Of a DNA stretch of 64,000 bases, positions 49,437 to 60,250 are shown in pieces (positions within the stretch are counted from its first letter, which is position 1; every line of letters starts with the position of its first letter). A model generated the notes under the pieces. The model saw only the letters and a program-made list of their open reading frames with translations, was not told the origin of the DNA and searched no databases. The DNA comes from Pinus tabuliformis. Lineage: Eukaryota > Streptophyta > Pinopsida > Pinales > Pinaceae. A program made the translations under genes and the position numbers. The stretch covers positions 314,496,783 through 314,560,782 of the forward strand of contig CM062820.1 in the NCBI GenBank assembly GCA_031772625.1, given 5' to 3'.

Positions 49437-49483
49437 TTGTCGACGCGTTTCGAACCAACCAGTGTGGTTCATCGTCAGGACAA
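49437..49483 (-). ncRNA. Minimal hammerhead ribozyme-like motif
   Basis: On the minus strand the parts come in hammerhead order. Stem I is TTGTC pairing with GACAA. The core CTGACGA fits CUGANGA. Stem II is GAACC...GGTTC, then GAAA, then a very short stem III in ACGCGT, ending in the cleavage triplet GTC just before GACAA. Penelope-like elements are known to carry such minimal motifs, including the GAAACGCGTC run and one unpaired T after CTGANGA. Catalytic activity is inference. Confidence 0.65.
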
Positions 49484-50033
49484 GTTGAATGAGCAGATCT
49501 TGCTATGCAATATAAATAGATCGGGCAGAATATCCAGGTAACGGCTACATTTGACCAGGGAATGGCTAGTTAGACCAAAATATTTAATTATATATTTATT
49601 TTTATTTAAATTAGTTAATTCGGTTATTATTAACGTAAATAGACAATTTTATAAATATATATTAAAATCAATGAGTTAATAAACTATAAAATAATCGAGT
49701 AATTAAAAATAAATATAAGTTAATTATATTTCAAATAAAATATCAGATGAAGGGAGATTTAAATCTTAAAATAAATTAATTATAAATCAACGAGGTTATA
49801 TAAATACTATTTAATAGAATAGTTAATTCTTAAAAAAAAGAACAAGTAAGTTTCATAATCACAGTCAAACAATAACCAGATAAAAATATTTACTTAATAG
49901 TTTATTAAGGGTTAAAATAAATAAATAAATAAACAAATAAATAAAAAAAATAAAAATAAAAAATAAAAAATAAAAGTAAAAATAAAGAAATAAATATTAA
50001 TTTTAATATAAGAAACAAAGAGCTTGCCCAAAA

Positions 50034-50035
<2 letters not shown>

Positions 50036-50078
<43 letters not shown>
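50036..50078. repeat. (TA)n microsatellite
   Basis: A nearly pure TA run inside the Penelope-like insert. Confidence 0.9.
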
Positions 50079-50081
<3 letters not shown>

Positions 50082-50198
50082 AAAAAAATTATTCATTTTA
50101 ATTTAAGAATAAGAGAAGTTGAAAAAAAATAAAAATAAATAAATAAATAAATAAGTAAAAATAAAAATAAAGTAAAAATGTTAATTCTAATTAAGAGC

Positions 50199-50223
50199 TT
50201 GTATATATATATATATATATATA

Positions 50224-50275
<52 letters not shown>
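50199..50275. repeat. (TA)n microsatellite, longer
   Basis: A TA run of about 75 bp with one CTA interruption, inside the same insert. Flanking A-rich (AAAT)n sequence suggests replication slippage. Confidence 0.9.
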
Positions 50276-50277
<2 letters not shown>

Positions 50278-50396
50278 AATCTAAGGAATAAAAGTAAAAT
50301 AAAATAAATAAATAAATAAGTATATTAAATATAAATTTAAGAATCAAAGAGCTTGAAAAAAAAAAAAACAACTCAATCTCTAAAAAGATAAACTAT

Positions 50397-52160
50397 GTCA
50401 GAATACCATGGTGATTGGAGAAATGTTTCTGAGACTTGAATGAGTGAGCTACCATCTTCATCCTCCGACGTTGCTGGAATGAGATTTATGGCTAGAGCAT
50501 GCAAATTTGATTCTGCCATCAGTTTTTCTAATCCTTGTCCCTTGATTAGTTTAGTGGGTTTAAACTCCAGATCATATTCCAACATTGCTACTATCCACTT
50601 ACCTCTTCTTCCCTCTGGATCAATTTTCATCAGAACATCCTTTACTGTTGCATTAGGAACATATGTTATGGTATGTGAATGAAGAATGTACACTCTCAAA
50701 TCCCTGAATGCTTTTATGAGAGTCAGTGCTTGTCTTTCAATGATATTATACCACAAGGCATCATATTGAATAGTCCTACTGAAAAAAGCAATGGGTTGCT
50801 CAACCTGATCTCTTTTTTGCATCAATACTGCCGCCATGGTGTGCTCGGATGCAAATGAAAATATAATGAAATATTGAGTGTAATCAGGGCTAATCAAGAC
50901 TGGGGCTGTGATCAAAGCAAAATTTACCAAATTGAATGACTTCATGGCATCCTCGGTCCATTTCACAGTGCTCTCCCTTTTCAACATATTAGTTATTTCA
51001 CATAAATGTTCAGCCAAATTGGATATAAATCTGCGTAAGAAATTCATCTTACCATTGAAAGCTTGAATCTCCTTTTTGTTGCGCAGAAAGTCTATATGCT
51101 GAATTGCCTCCACCCTTGAAGGATCAATGTGGATACCGTCTTTAGAAATGATATGACCAAGGAGTTTACCCTCGTCCATGGCAAAAAGACTCTTCTTGGG
51201 GTTGAGAGAAATCCCAAACTTCCTACATTTCTGAAAGACAATCCTTAAGTGGTGCAAGTGTTCATCATCAGAACCAGAAAATACCGTCAAATCATCTAAA
51301 TAAACAACCAAGAAAACATCCTTCTCATTAGAAAAATCAATGTCCATCGCTCGCTGGAAAGTGGCTCCAACATTCTTCAATCTGAATGGCATTTTGGCAT
51401 ACTGAAAAGTTCCCCAAGGTGTTGTGAAGGCAGTTTTGTCTTGGTCTTTTTCATGCACCAAGATTTGATTATAGCCTAAGTAACCATCGAGTAGTGACAT
51501 CTGTGATGCTCCAACTACTCTTTTCAGAATATGGTCCATCTTTGGAAGCGGGTAATTATCCTTTAAGGATACTTTGTTGAGGTTCCGAAATCTATGCACA
51601 ACCTTATTTCTCCAATGTTCTTTCGTATAGGGAACAAATTCGAAATCCAATCAGAAAATCTGATCGGAAAAATGATGCTAGCTTTGAACAATCTTTTTAC
51701 CTCTTTCTCGATGGATGGCAACAAATTTGGATTGATCCTTCTCAACTTTTGTCTGAAAGGCTTTTGATTTGGCTTGATAGGAATAGTACGTTGAATTATA
51801 TTATCCTTATCATACACCTTCAAATCTAAATAATCCCACGCAAACACATCAGAAAATTCAGAAAGTAATTAACATATTGGGCCTTTACCATAGAAGACAA
51901 TGCTTTTGACAGCTTTACAAGCTTGGGCTTGTCAGCTGTTCTGAGATTGACATCTTCAACTCCTTTTTCAGTAGGAACCAAGCTCGGTTTTCTTGTAACA
52001 TCATCCTTATCAAAAAGTTCCTCTAAAGGTATGAGACCTCTAGGAATAATGTTATCCTTCAGTTGTAATACGTCCATTTGATTCACCTCAATCTCTTGTT
52101 CATCGGTATCACAATCATCATCAATGGAGGCACTCTTGAACTTTACTTCATTTTGCAAAA
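50397..52160 (-). pseudogene. Gypsy RT and RNase H region (fossil)
   Basis: Landmarks are KPFRQKLRRINPNLLPSIEK, IRLCIDF, VSLKDNYPLPKMDHIL, MSLLDGYLGYNQILVHEKDQ, FLVVYLDDLTVFSGSDDEHL and SKDGIHIDPSRVEAI, then RNase H with FASEHTMAAVLMQ and AFFSRTIQYD. The final open stretch of 425 codons (50373-51650) covers most of RT and RNase H. The region is interrupted right after RNase H by the Penelope-like insert. Confidence 0.88.
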
Positions 52161-52369
52161 AGGCATTGATTTAATTATCATCCCAAAATGCTTGCCAATA
52201 CCTTAAATTATCCGAAACAGCGGGCCGATGTTTGACATGAATTTAAAACTTGTTGTTGGAGTTCATTGGGATCTTCAAATTGCTTGCCGCAGTGGCGAGT
52301 GAATCTGCAATAATTTTTTGAGTCTGGGGTACTGCTCTCAAGGTATATTCAGGAAACATTCTCAAAATT

Positions 52370-52700
52370 TCTAGGACTTCATTTCTGTAGGCTCTCATCC
52401 GTGGATTCTTTGCTTGATACTCTCCCTTGTTTGATCACCAGATCTAAATCACCATAGACATAAATCCTTTTTGCATTCAGTTTCTTCAAAATTTTAAGAC
52501 CTGTAATCAAAGCCTCATACTCCGCTTCATTGTTAGAGCAGTCAAAAAGACAACTTGTAAGAACATATTCTAACATTACTTGGGACTTTGGTAGGACGGA
52601 AAGCAGGGTTGTGAATCCAAATTCCTATACCAGCACCATCCTTACCCACACGACCATTGAAATCCATGCTCCAAAGGCTAGCTTCATCTTCTAAATGCTG
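52370..52700 (-). pseudogene. Extra RNase H-like domain upstream of RT (fossil)
   Basis: SLWSMDFNGRVGKDGAGIGI-like residues near 52670 are followed by DCSNNEAEYEALITGLKIL and YVYGDLDLVIKQ (52440-52560). This gives the D...E...D order of an aRNH domain. It lies between protease and RT, the same arrangement as in the older gypsy element at 29390-29900. Confidence 0.7.
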
Positions 52701-52969
52701 AAATTATGTTTCCTTCTCTACCTTACCTTGACTAATTACTTCATTTTTCTACTATTCACTGACCTTTTGCTGATGTATAGACTGCTCAGAAGAACTTGCT
52801 ACTTTTTCTTTTCTTGATTAAGGATTGCCCTAAAATTCTCTGAAATTTCTGGTACATCATCTACTTCTATAATATGACTATTTACATCATTTAACCCGCT
52901 ATCAAAGTACCAAAAAAATGATTCTAAATCAGTATGTACAACATTTATTAGATGATTCATAGGCTTCTC

Positions 52970-53540
52970 TTTACTGGTGATCATGTATTTCATTTTCTTC
53001 TCCTGGTATAACTTCCTTAATTGACCAAAAACGGGAATGGTAAAAGTCAAGTTGTAAAGTGCCCTTGATTTTAGCACCCCACGATCTAGACAAGAGCATA
53101 CTGAATCGAGGTGGAATATCAACAACAACCACATCCATCAAAACATTTTTGGCTGGGATTTGATCTAAAGACACTACCAGATCTTTGATAATACCAATGC
53201 AACGAACTCTACCAGAGTCAAAGGAGTACAAAGCATGATATTTCTGAGTAATATCCATGCCCAACTTCTCCATAATGGCTTTAGGCATCAAATTATGAGA
53301 AGCTTCGGAATCAAACATGGCATTATGGATAATGTACTCATGTAATCTAAGACTCAGATAAAAGGGAGGAACTTCACTATCTTCAGGCTGACCTTCTAGG
53401 GTGGGACCAAAAATGAGTTTAGGATGATAATCTTCGACATTTACCATGTCTGACAAAGGGTTTATTTGCAAAATTATAGATACATGGTGTTTATAATTGC
53501 TATTATTTACCAGCTCAGTCAAAGGAATGGACACTTTTAA
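52970..53540 (-). pseudogene. Gypsy protease region (fossil)
   Basis: IIHNAMFDSEASHNLMPKAI is the retropepsin-like block, in which the usual D-S-G reads D-S-E. It is followed by MEKLGMDITQKYHALYSFDS and PPRFSMLLSRSWGAKIKGTL, the conserved protease C-terminal L-L-S-R-x-W block. It is a fossil. Confidence 0.8.
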
Positions 53541-54199
53541 TTTAGCAATTTCACTTTCTAAATTAAAGGATGAAACTTTTTCTACCTCTTTGACAGTAAT
53601 GTCCTTCTTCTCTACTTTCTCTTTTGTGGAATTTTGCTGATTTTCTTCTCATTTGCAATGATATTTGTTGATGGTACTTTGCTAGAACTAGGATCAGTAG
53701 GCTCTTCCCCTTTCTTCTGAATGTTTTAGGGTTCATTCTTTGATTGCAGATCTTTCTTTTTCTGAATGGGATTGATCAGTACATCTCTGCTCCTCAAATA
53801 ATACTGCCTCTACTATGCTGTCAAAGCATTCACATAACCTCACTGATAATCATTAGATTCAGCCTCCAGAACTACATCCTTTGCTAATGTAATCTTCATC
53901 CGTTTAAATGTCTAGAACGTCTGCATATTCTTCATCTTTTGTCAAAAAAATGGGCATACCATCGGTAGTGGAAAAATGGTTTTCTTCAATTACCAGATCA
54001 TCGCCATCTTCTTTTTCCATTCCCTAAACATAATTCTGTTGCAAAGGAGTTCTGATATGCTATTATTGTGTTGGTTGGTCCAGTGCCTTTTGTTCCCTCT
54101 ACTTGATTCGAAATTGGGGCTGTTGCTGTCCTCTAAAATTTGGATTCTTGATTCGTGGTTTAGGTCTATATGTGATGGTCAACCGGTCAACCATCCTCT

Positions 54200-55205
54200 C
54201 CACTGTTCAAATCAAAGTATCCATATTGACATCTGAGGTAGATGCTTCCTCCTTTATGGTCACTCTCTTTTCATATCTCATTCTTGCTCTTTTGGGCAGC
54301 GGATTTGCTTCTACACTTACAAATTTCTTATGCATGTCTTCTAGTGTGGTGGGATCACGTTCCCGTAACTGATATGCCATATCAGTATCGAAAACATCCG
54401 GAAACATGAGTAAAGATAACCCCTTTGGTGGTTTAATGTTGGCTGGAATAGAATTATATACTGCATTAAACCTCACGCAATAATCTTGAACACTTTCACC
54501 GACATTCCTTTTGATATTTTCATACTCAGACAAAATTTGGAGTGGATTCTTCTTTACCTCCCACCGATCCAGGAATTTCCTATGTAGAATTGGAAAAGTG
54601 GTGATAGAGGTTGTGGGTAAAGCTCTGAACCATTTTCGAACTTCACCTCCAAAGCTTTGGACAAACAATCTCATAGTCACATCTTCTATCTCTACCTCAT
54701 GAAGGTCAAAGAAGTCATTCATTTTATCAACATGTTGCTAAGCTGTAATGTTTTGAGTGGCATCAAAAAGAGGTATTTTAATTTAGTAATATGTGGGCAT
54801 ATCACCAAGATTCTGAGGTAAAACAAGGGGTGCATACTGGGCATCCATGACTTGAGGTGGATTTGAAACAATGATTGGACTACTAGGGGTTGATGGAGTA
54901 GTAGGGGTAATAGGTGTTTGATGGGATTTGATAGGTTGAAGGGGAAGTCTAGGTATAAACAGAGGTTGGGAATGAACTTCAGAGGTTGATGGGAATAATG
55001 ATGAATTGAGGGTAGTGGACGTTGGTTCAGAAAACTCAGGGATCTTAGCAGTAGTAAGGGACGATTGAGGAGAATTTAGGATATACTCATCAATTGACCG
55101 GTTTGCCTTTTGAATTTCGAGATCTGCAATAAACTCCGGGTCTAGAACTATATCGTCAAGTGCACTTTCAGATTTGGTCCTAAATAGAGAAAGGTCAAAC
55201 GACAA
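54200..55205 (-). pseudogene. Gypsy gag region (fossil)
   Basis: The N-terminal part begins MSFDLSLFRTKSESALDDIV and runs into a Ser/Thr/Pro-rich leader. The capsid-like domain (about 54207-54722) has MRLFVQSFGGEVRKWFRALP, FLDRWEVKKNPLQILSEYEN and VGESVQDYCVRFNAVYNSIP, the typical plant gypsy gag. It is broken. Confidence 0.82.
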
Positions 55206-55515
55206 ATCAAAAGGGAGATCTTTTCAAAACAACCACTCATACGAGCAAGAATCTACTTTTATCGAAGGTGTCAAGCTAACTGTACTTTCTTGTCTTTTGA
55301 GTCTTCTTGAAATAAATTTAGGATTATCCACTACTGGGGCGAGATTTCGATCTGGATTGGCCCTAGTGTACTTTCTCGAAGCCAGTGTGCTCAAATTTTT
55401 TGAAGTTTGTATATTTCTTTACAACTTTCTATTTCAGCCTAGTAAATTCTAAAACTCATCATCCAAAGTTCAAGAATTTAAATGAAATATATTATCGGGG
55501 TGATTAATATTTCAC

Positions 55516-55533
55516 TCCCCAGTATGGTTGCCA
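55516..55533 (-). promoter_or_regulatory. Putative primer-binding site, Tat/Ogre type
   Basis: On the minus strand, TGGCAACCATACTGGGGA starts three bases after the 5' LTR end. It resembles TGGCGACTCTGCTGGGGA, the primer-binding site commonly seen in plant Tat/Ogre elements. Confidence 0.6.
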
Positions 55534-55536
55534 CTA

Positions 55537-58500
55537 TGTTATCACCTAGATTGACCTCAGGCTGAAGGGAGGCAATGCCAGGGTAACCACAAACCAAGCT
55601 TAGCCAAGTAGCTAGCCCTACTAGGCCGGGAGAGGGCTCTCTCCGTAAGGATCTCAGTCAAGATGACTGGATCAGGTAAAGGATTTTAGGCTAGGTATAG
55701 TAGCATGAAAGTTTTGATTAGATTTTGTAGGGGTTTTTCCGGATCAGGAGGAGATGGGAAATTTAGTTCTGGGAAATTAGGTCAGATATGCAGGGTGTTA
55801 TATGGGGAAAGGTAGGCATAGGCTTTAGCACTTTAGGGCTTGATGAGGTGAGATGTTTAATACTGGTGAGAAGCTAAGAAGGGCATGTGACAATCATGGA
55901 TCCTTCCTGGACTACAGAAAACATGAAATGGTGAATGGTTTCCCAAGGCAGAGCACTGATACAATGGATTCTACCTATCAAACTTGAAAACATTCAACTA
56001 GAAGCAATGAAATTATTGATGGCATACATAAAACATAAAAACATATAATCACAGAAGAAGAAATTGTACTAAAACTCCATACCACAGGGATCCCATAAAA
56101 ATAGCTACAATTCTTACTAATTTCCTGCCAAACTGCTTGCAAAGGTGTACAATCAAGCTCTAAGCATCCACACTGAGTCCAACCAACAAAAGGACTGAGA
56201 AAATACATGATATAGGCCTCAAAACAACTAATCCTAGCCTTAGGGGTCAAATCCATGAGAGGAGGAACAGTTACACAAAAGACTGAACTGATAGCTAAAG
56301 ACTAGGGTGGTCAAACTGAATCATTCCTAATATGAAGCAAACTAATTCATTACATGCCACTTAGGCCATTCATCTGATGTATCTACCCTAGGTAACAAAA
56401 ATACAATTTAATTACATCATCATTATGAATTACATCAGTGAAAAATCAAAATCCCACAGGTGAAAAGCATTTTCTAAGAGAAATAGTGAAAAATCTAGCT
56501 GCTTGTGAAATGCACAGCGCTAGTGTCAAACACACAGTCCCTAAATGAGGTGTGCAGCACAATTTTCAGGGTGAGTTTTGACTTCCTTCCTGGTGTTCAA
56601 ATCTAGCTCAGGATAGCTCATTGGAAATCTTATCCTGTCTAGTTTCCAAAAATGCCCCTAGCTTCCAAATTGAGCTTGATTTGCCCCTCCAAAACTACAA
56701 TCTCCCAAGACTGCTCAAATGTGCAGCGCTTGGCTCAGAAAATAGGCAGAAACATGATTTTTAGGTGGTTTTTTGCCTTTTCCACCTAGTAGTTTTGACT
56801 TTCAAACCTGGAAACATGGTTTTCTTGAGTGTAAATGGTCTTCTGAATCCAATGGTGGTGGCCATTCCTCCAAAAGATGCCCCAAAAAAGTGTGCGCTGA
56901 CCAAGGGACTGATACAAAAATTACCTAAAGAAAACAAGAAATGCTAAAAGCAAAAAAACTAAGTTCAGGGTCTTCAAATATGGTTGACATAGCTGATGTT
57001 AAAGGTGACTAAGCATGGATAAAATCCTACACCAATAGGTCAAGCTTTTCCTTCTTCTTCTGATGAGTTAAGGCCTCAATTTTTGCATGAGCCCTTTTGA
57101 GCTTGGCTCTAGCAATTTTGTTTCTCATGGCATAGTATTTGGCCATTATTCTTTGAACCCTAGTATCTCTGTTAGCTTTAGGTAACAGGTTCTCAAGATG
57201 AGTGTTAGCCCTCTCAATCCAATATTCCCGGTTCTCATTCATCATTATGCCAAATTTTTCATTTAAGGTGAGTTGGTTGGCAAGTTGAGCTTCTTTTTCT
57301 CTTTCAAGCTCTAAAGCTTGCTTTAGACCTCTAGTCCTAGGCCTCCTATGGGCATTCTTTCCTCCATGGGCTCACCATAGTCACCATAGGCTTCCTAAAG
57401 TTGGATTTTAATCTTTTCAACTTCCCTCTTAGCTTTGATGAGTTGAACTTCCATAAGCTCATGCTTCGTCTCCATTTGCCTATTTTCTTGTTCATAATAA
57501 GATATAATGTATTTTGCTCTTTGTAGTTTCACCTGCAACTCACCTATCAATGCTTCTTGCTCTTTGAGGATCATTTTTGTGTTTTCCTTTTCATCTTCCT
57601 CATCTAAGTCCACTATGTCAAAATCTTGCTCAGTTTCATGGGGGTCTTCTTCCTGTTTTTGCATTTCTGTTTCAACCATTTTTTCTTTCCTTTCTATACC
57701 TACTTTGTTGATGAAGAGAGCAAGGTGCCTCCCACAAACTATGGGGAAAACACTTGCCTATTTCCTCTTTGATAGGTGTGCAACATAGTACCTAAATTAG
57801 TCCCTCCAAGCTTGCTGCTTTGACCCTAATCACTTTGTTCTTTGTCACTGTCCTCTTTCCTGTCAGATGAAAAAATAGGTCCATGGAATGGTGATAATGG
57901 GGGTGATGGTGTGACTGATGAATAGTGCATAGGCTAAGATGGAGGAATGGAGTTTGGTGGATGAGATGATGATGGAATGTCTTGAACATTTTGAGTGGAA
58001 ACTTGAGTGAAAATGGGGTTACCTATAAATGTACTCCATGCAATGTTAAGTTCTTTAAGGTGATAAAGAACTATGATCTTTATGAGGGAATGGTGAAATA
58101 AGCTTTTCATTTGATCTTTGTATTCTCTTTTTTGGACAATGTAAGCCATCTTCTCAACACTCTTGAAAAGATAGTAGGGCATATTGAGAACTTTAACCCT
58201 AGTGAAATGCATATGTAACTGGATGTGGTAAGAATAGACCCTAGAGAACCTACCCTCACATGAAAAATACTTCATTATAATCTTCATCATAGGTGCATAT
58301 CTGTCAAGGAGGTATGAGAAAGGGAAATAGCCTTTTCTTTCACTTTTGTACCTAGGTTTGATGTATGGTTCATAAAAATGTGCTTCTATTTCACCCTGCT
58401 TGAACCATTTTTCCCCAACTTCTAGAATCCCAGTGGCAGCTGATATGATGGTAGCAAACAATGTGAAGGTTATGCCTACAAGAGTGACTTGATTATCTTG

Positions 58501-60009
58501 AATTTTGGTTATGAAAAGCCTAGTCAACTCAGGGTGGTACTGGACTGCTTGGACCTGCTCACAAAACTCAAAACACCCTAACCATTTGAAGGATGTCACT
58601 GTCATAGGAGAAGCTAGGAGCTCTTTGAGATCTGTGGGCTCAAACTTGTGGATTTTCCCTCCTTTATGTGGCCTTCTCTACCCTATGTTTCCCTCTCTGT
58701 CTGATCCCTCTTCTTCATCGTGTGGCATGTATCCTTCATCAACCATGGTGTCTTTGCTATGAAACCCTAAGTAAATGGTAGGGGAATGCAAGTGTCTAGG
58801 AAGGAAAAAGAAAGGGAAAGGTAGATGGGTGTCCAATGGGTGTAGGGATAGAGGTATCTGAAAGGGGATATAGGGTATTGATTAGGTATTTTTGGGAAAT
58901 GGGAAGCTTTCTTGAAAAATTTGGGGTTTAGGAGAAAAACTAGGGTTTTGGATGTCGGACTAACACCAATCTTGATTTCATTCCTCAAACATTGAGGAAA
59001 TAAGTTTGAGGAGAGGGAAAATGATTTTTTGAAGAGGATACTTACTTGTTTTGAGGATGAGGAGGTATTAGGAATGCTAAAGAGCGAATATGGGAAAAAC
59101 TATCCAAATGTACAATGCCCAGAGGAAGTGCGCAGTGCTTCTGCGGAGTGCACAACACCTGAAGGGAGTGCGTAGTGCCAAGAGGAAATGCGCAATGCCT
59201 CCACTATTTTTGCTAATTCGACCTCAAATTGTAAAAAACACTGTTGGAGTTTGCTCAATGTGGGGTAAAAGGGAAATAAAGAAGATCTGAAGGCAAGAAG
59301 ATATTTATATACCCTTGAATTTAATATTTAGCTCCTCACACCCCCTTTGCTAATGTTTTTTGTCACTTTCACCTTTGAACTCTGCTTTAATGCTTTTGCT
59401 TTTTTGTGTCTTTGCAGGTGGATAAATGCTCAATTTGACTTGAATTTTGCAGTGTTCGTCTATCTTGCAGCAAGGAGAAATGCTCTGGTGTAGCTGAGAT
59501 CCATTATTACATTTAGGAACTTAAAATTACATATGAAATACAAATAAACTTAAATTACTCTATTTTCACCTCAAAAACATGTTTTTGAGGTGAAAATTAC
59601 ATTAGGTTAAAGAATGTAACAACTGAGTAGCTTATGACTTACAAATCATCATGCTTGTTTTATTATTCATCCTCATACCCTTGCTAATCTTTATTTACCT
59701 CTTAACATCAAAATTTTGACCTTGGTGGTGAAAACCCTAAGACCTAATGAAATCATGCCCTATGACCTAATGAAATCATGACTGCAGATTGATTATGAAA
59801 CCATAACTAAAGACTTTCTCAAGAAGGATTAGCAGGTATACTCTATGAGGGAAAAATTTAGATTTTCTGAAGAGAAAACAACCATCAGTGGATCAGTATA
59901 TCATGACCTAATGGAATGATGCAAAATCTTTAGTATGGGACCCCTAAAATGAAAATGGAAAGAATGAATTTTGATCCCTGATGGAAGTATGCAGATACTA
60001 ACACTAACA
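55537..60009 (-). repeat. 5' LTR of the 16.5-kb gypsy element
   Basis: At 4473 bp it is unusually long for a plant LTR. It matches 43521-47969 along its whole length, apart from a ~40-bp extra segment near 56650-56690. It carries an extra coding region (56990-58765) and two clusters of the GTGCGCAGTGC-type motif (about 56510-56560 and 59100-59210). Confidence 0.9.
56990..58765 (-). pseudogene. Extra LTR-borne coding region, unknown function (copy 1)
   Basis: The longest open part (57934-58605, 223 codons) begins MTVTSFKWLGCFEFCEQVQ. It is a globular domain with GVEKWFKQGEIE-like and YFPFSYLLDRYAPMMKIIMK residues, FSCEGRFSRVYSYHIQLHMH, and a C-terminal Ser/Pro/His-rich tail. Downstream (57027-57679) is a Glu/Lys-rich coiled-coil-like stretch: EEDPHETEQDFDIVDLDEED, METKHELMEVQLIKAKREVE. 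None of it shows gag, protease, RT or integrase motifs. Both LTRs carry the region in the same orientation as pol. It may be a captured host-like or plant-transposon-type gene; I do not recognise the family. It is broken as a whole. Confidence 0.6.
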
Positions 60010-60014
60010 CTATG

Positions 60015-60250
60015 ATCAACCTATTCCCATTATTTGTGGCAACACAAGTGATATAAGCATGTTAAAGAATCCAAATTTTCACTCCAAAACAAAACATATC
60101 CCCGTCAAGTATCATTTCTTGAGAGAGTTTTTTGCAACTTAGATTGTGAAGCTGGAGTATGTACCTAGAAAAGATAAAGTTGTTGATATATTCACCAAGC
60201 CACTTACTAGAGAAAAATTTGAGTATTTGAGGTGAAAATTGGGAGTTGTG
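60015..60250 (+). pseudogene. Copia RNase H remnant, right part
   Basis: DQPIPIICGNTSDISMLKNP then FHSKTKHIPVKYHFLRES is the C-terminal half of copia RNase H. It belongs to the domain cut at 43520. The sequence after it has the usual copia end (IFTKPL-type residues near 60190). It is broken. Confidence 0.8.

Larger units (their letters stand above)
49363..50384 (-). mobile_element. Penelope-like insertion with hammerhead motif
   Basis: A 1022-bp insert separates RNase H from integrase of the gypsy element. It is flanked by a perfect 12-bp direct repeat, AAGATAAACTAT (49351-49362 and 50385-50396). That length fits target-primed retrotransposition rather than LTR integration. Near one end is a hammerhead-ribozyme-like motif (49437-49483), known from Penelope-like elements. 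The rest is very AT-rich with no RT or GIY-YIG coding seen, so it would be a truncated or non-autonomous copy. A retrozyme is an alternative, but those carry short LTRs and 4-bp duplications. Confidence 0.6.
43521..60009 (-). mobile_element. 16.5-kb Ty3/gypsy (Tat-like) element with 4.4-kb LTRs
   Basis: It is inserted into copia RNase H with a perfect CTATG duplication (43516-43520 and 60010-60014). The LTRs are 43521-47969 (4449 bp) and 55537-60009 (4473 bp), both TGTTATCACC...CACTAACA. The internal order on the minus strand is gag, protease, RNase H-like, RT, RNase H, integrase. The LTRs differ by about 6-7% in a ~310-bp sample compared by eye. The element is structurally complete apart from the Penelope-like insert (49363-50384). 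Its coding parts are broken in several places. Confidence 0.9.

Noticed and set aside
49905-50096. Hydrophobic open frame of repeated Tyr-Ile
   Set aside because: Translation of the (TA)n microsatellite.
53976-54372. Plus-strand open frames of 86 and 89 codons
   Set aside because: Antisense shadows of the gypsy gag region.
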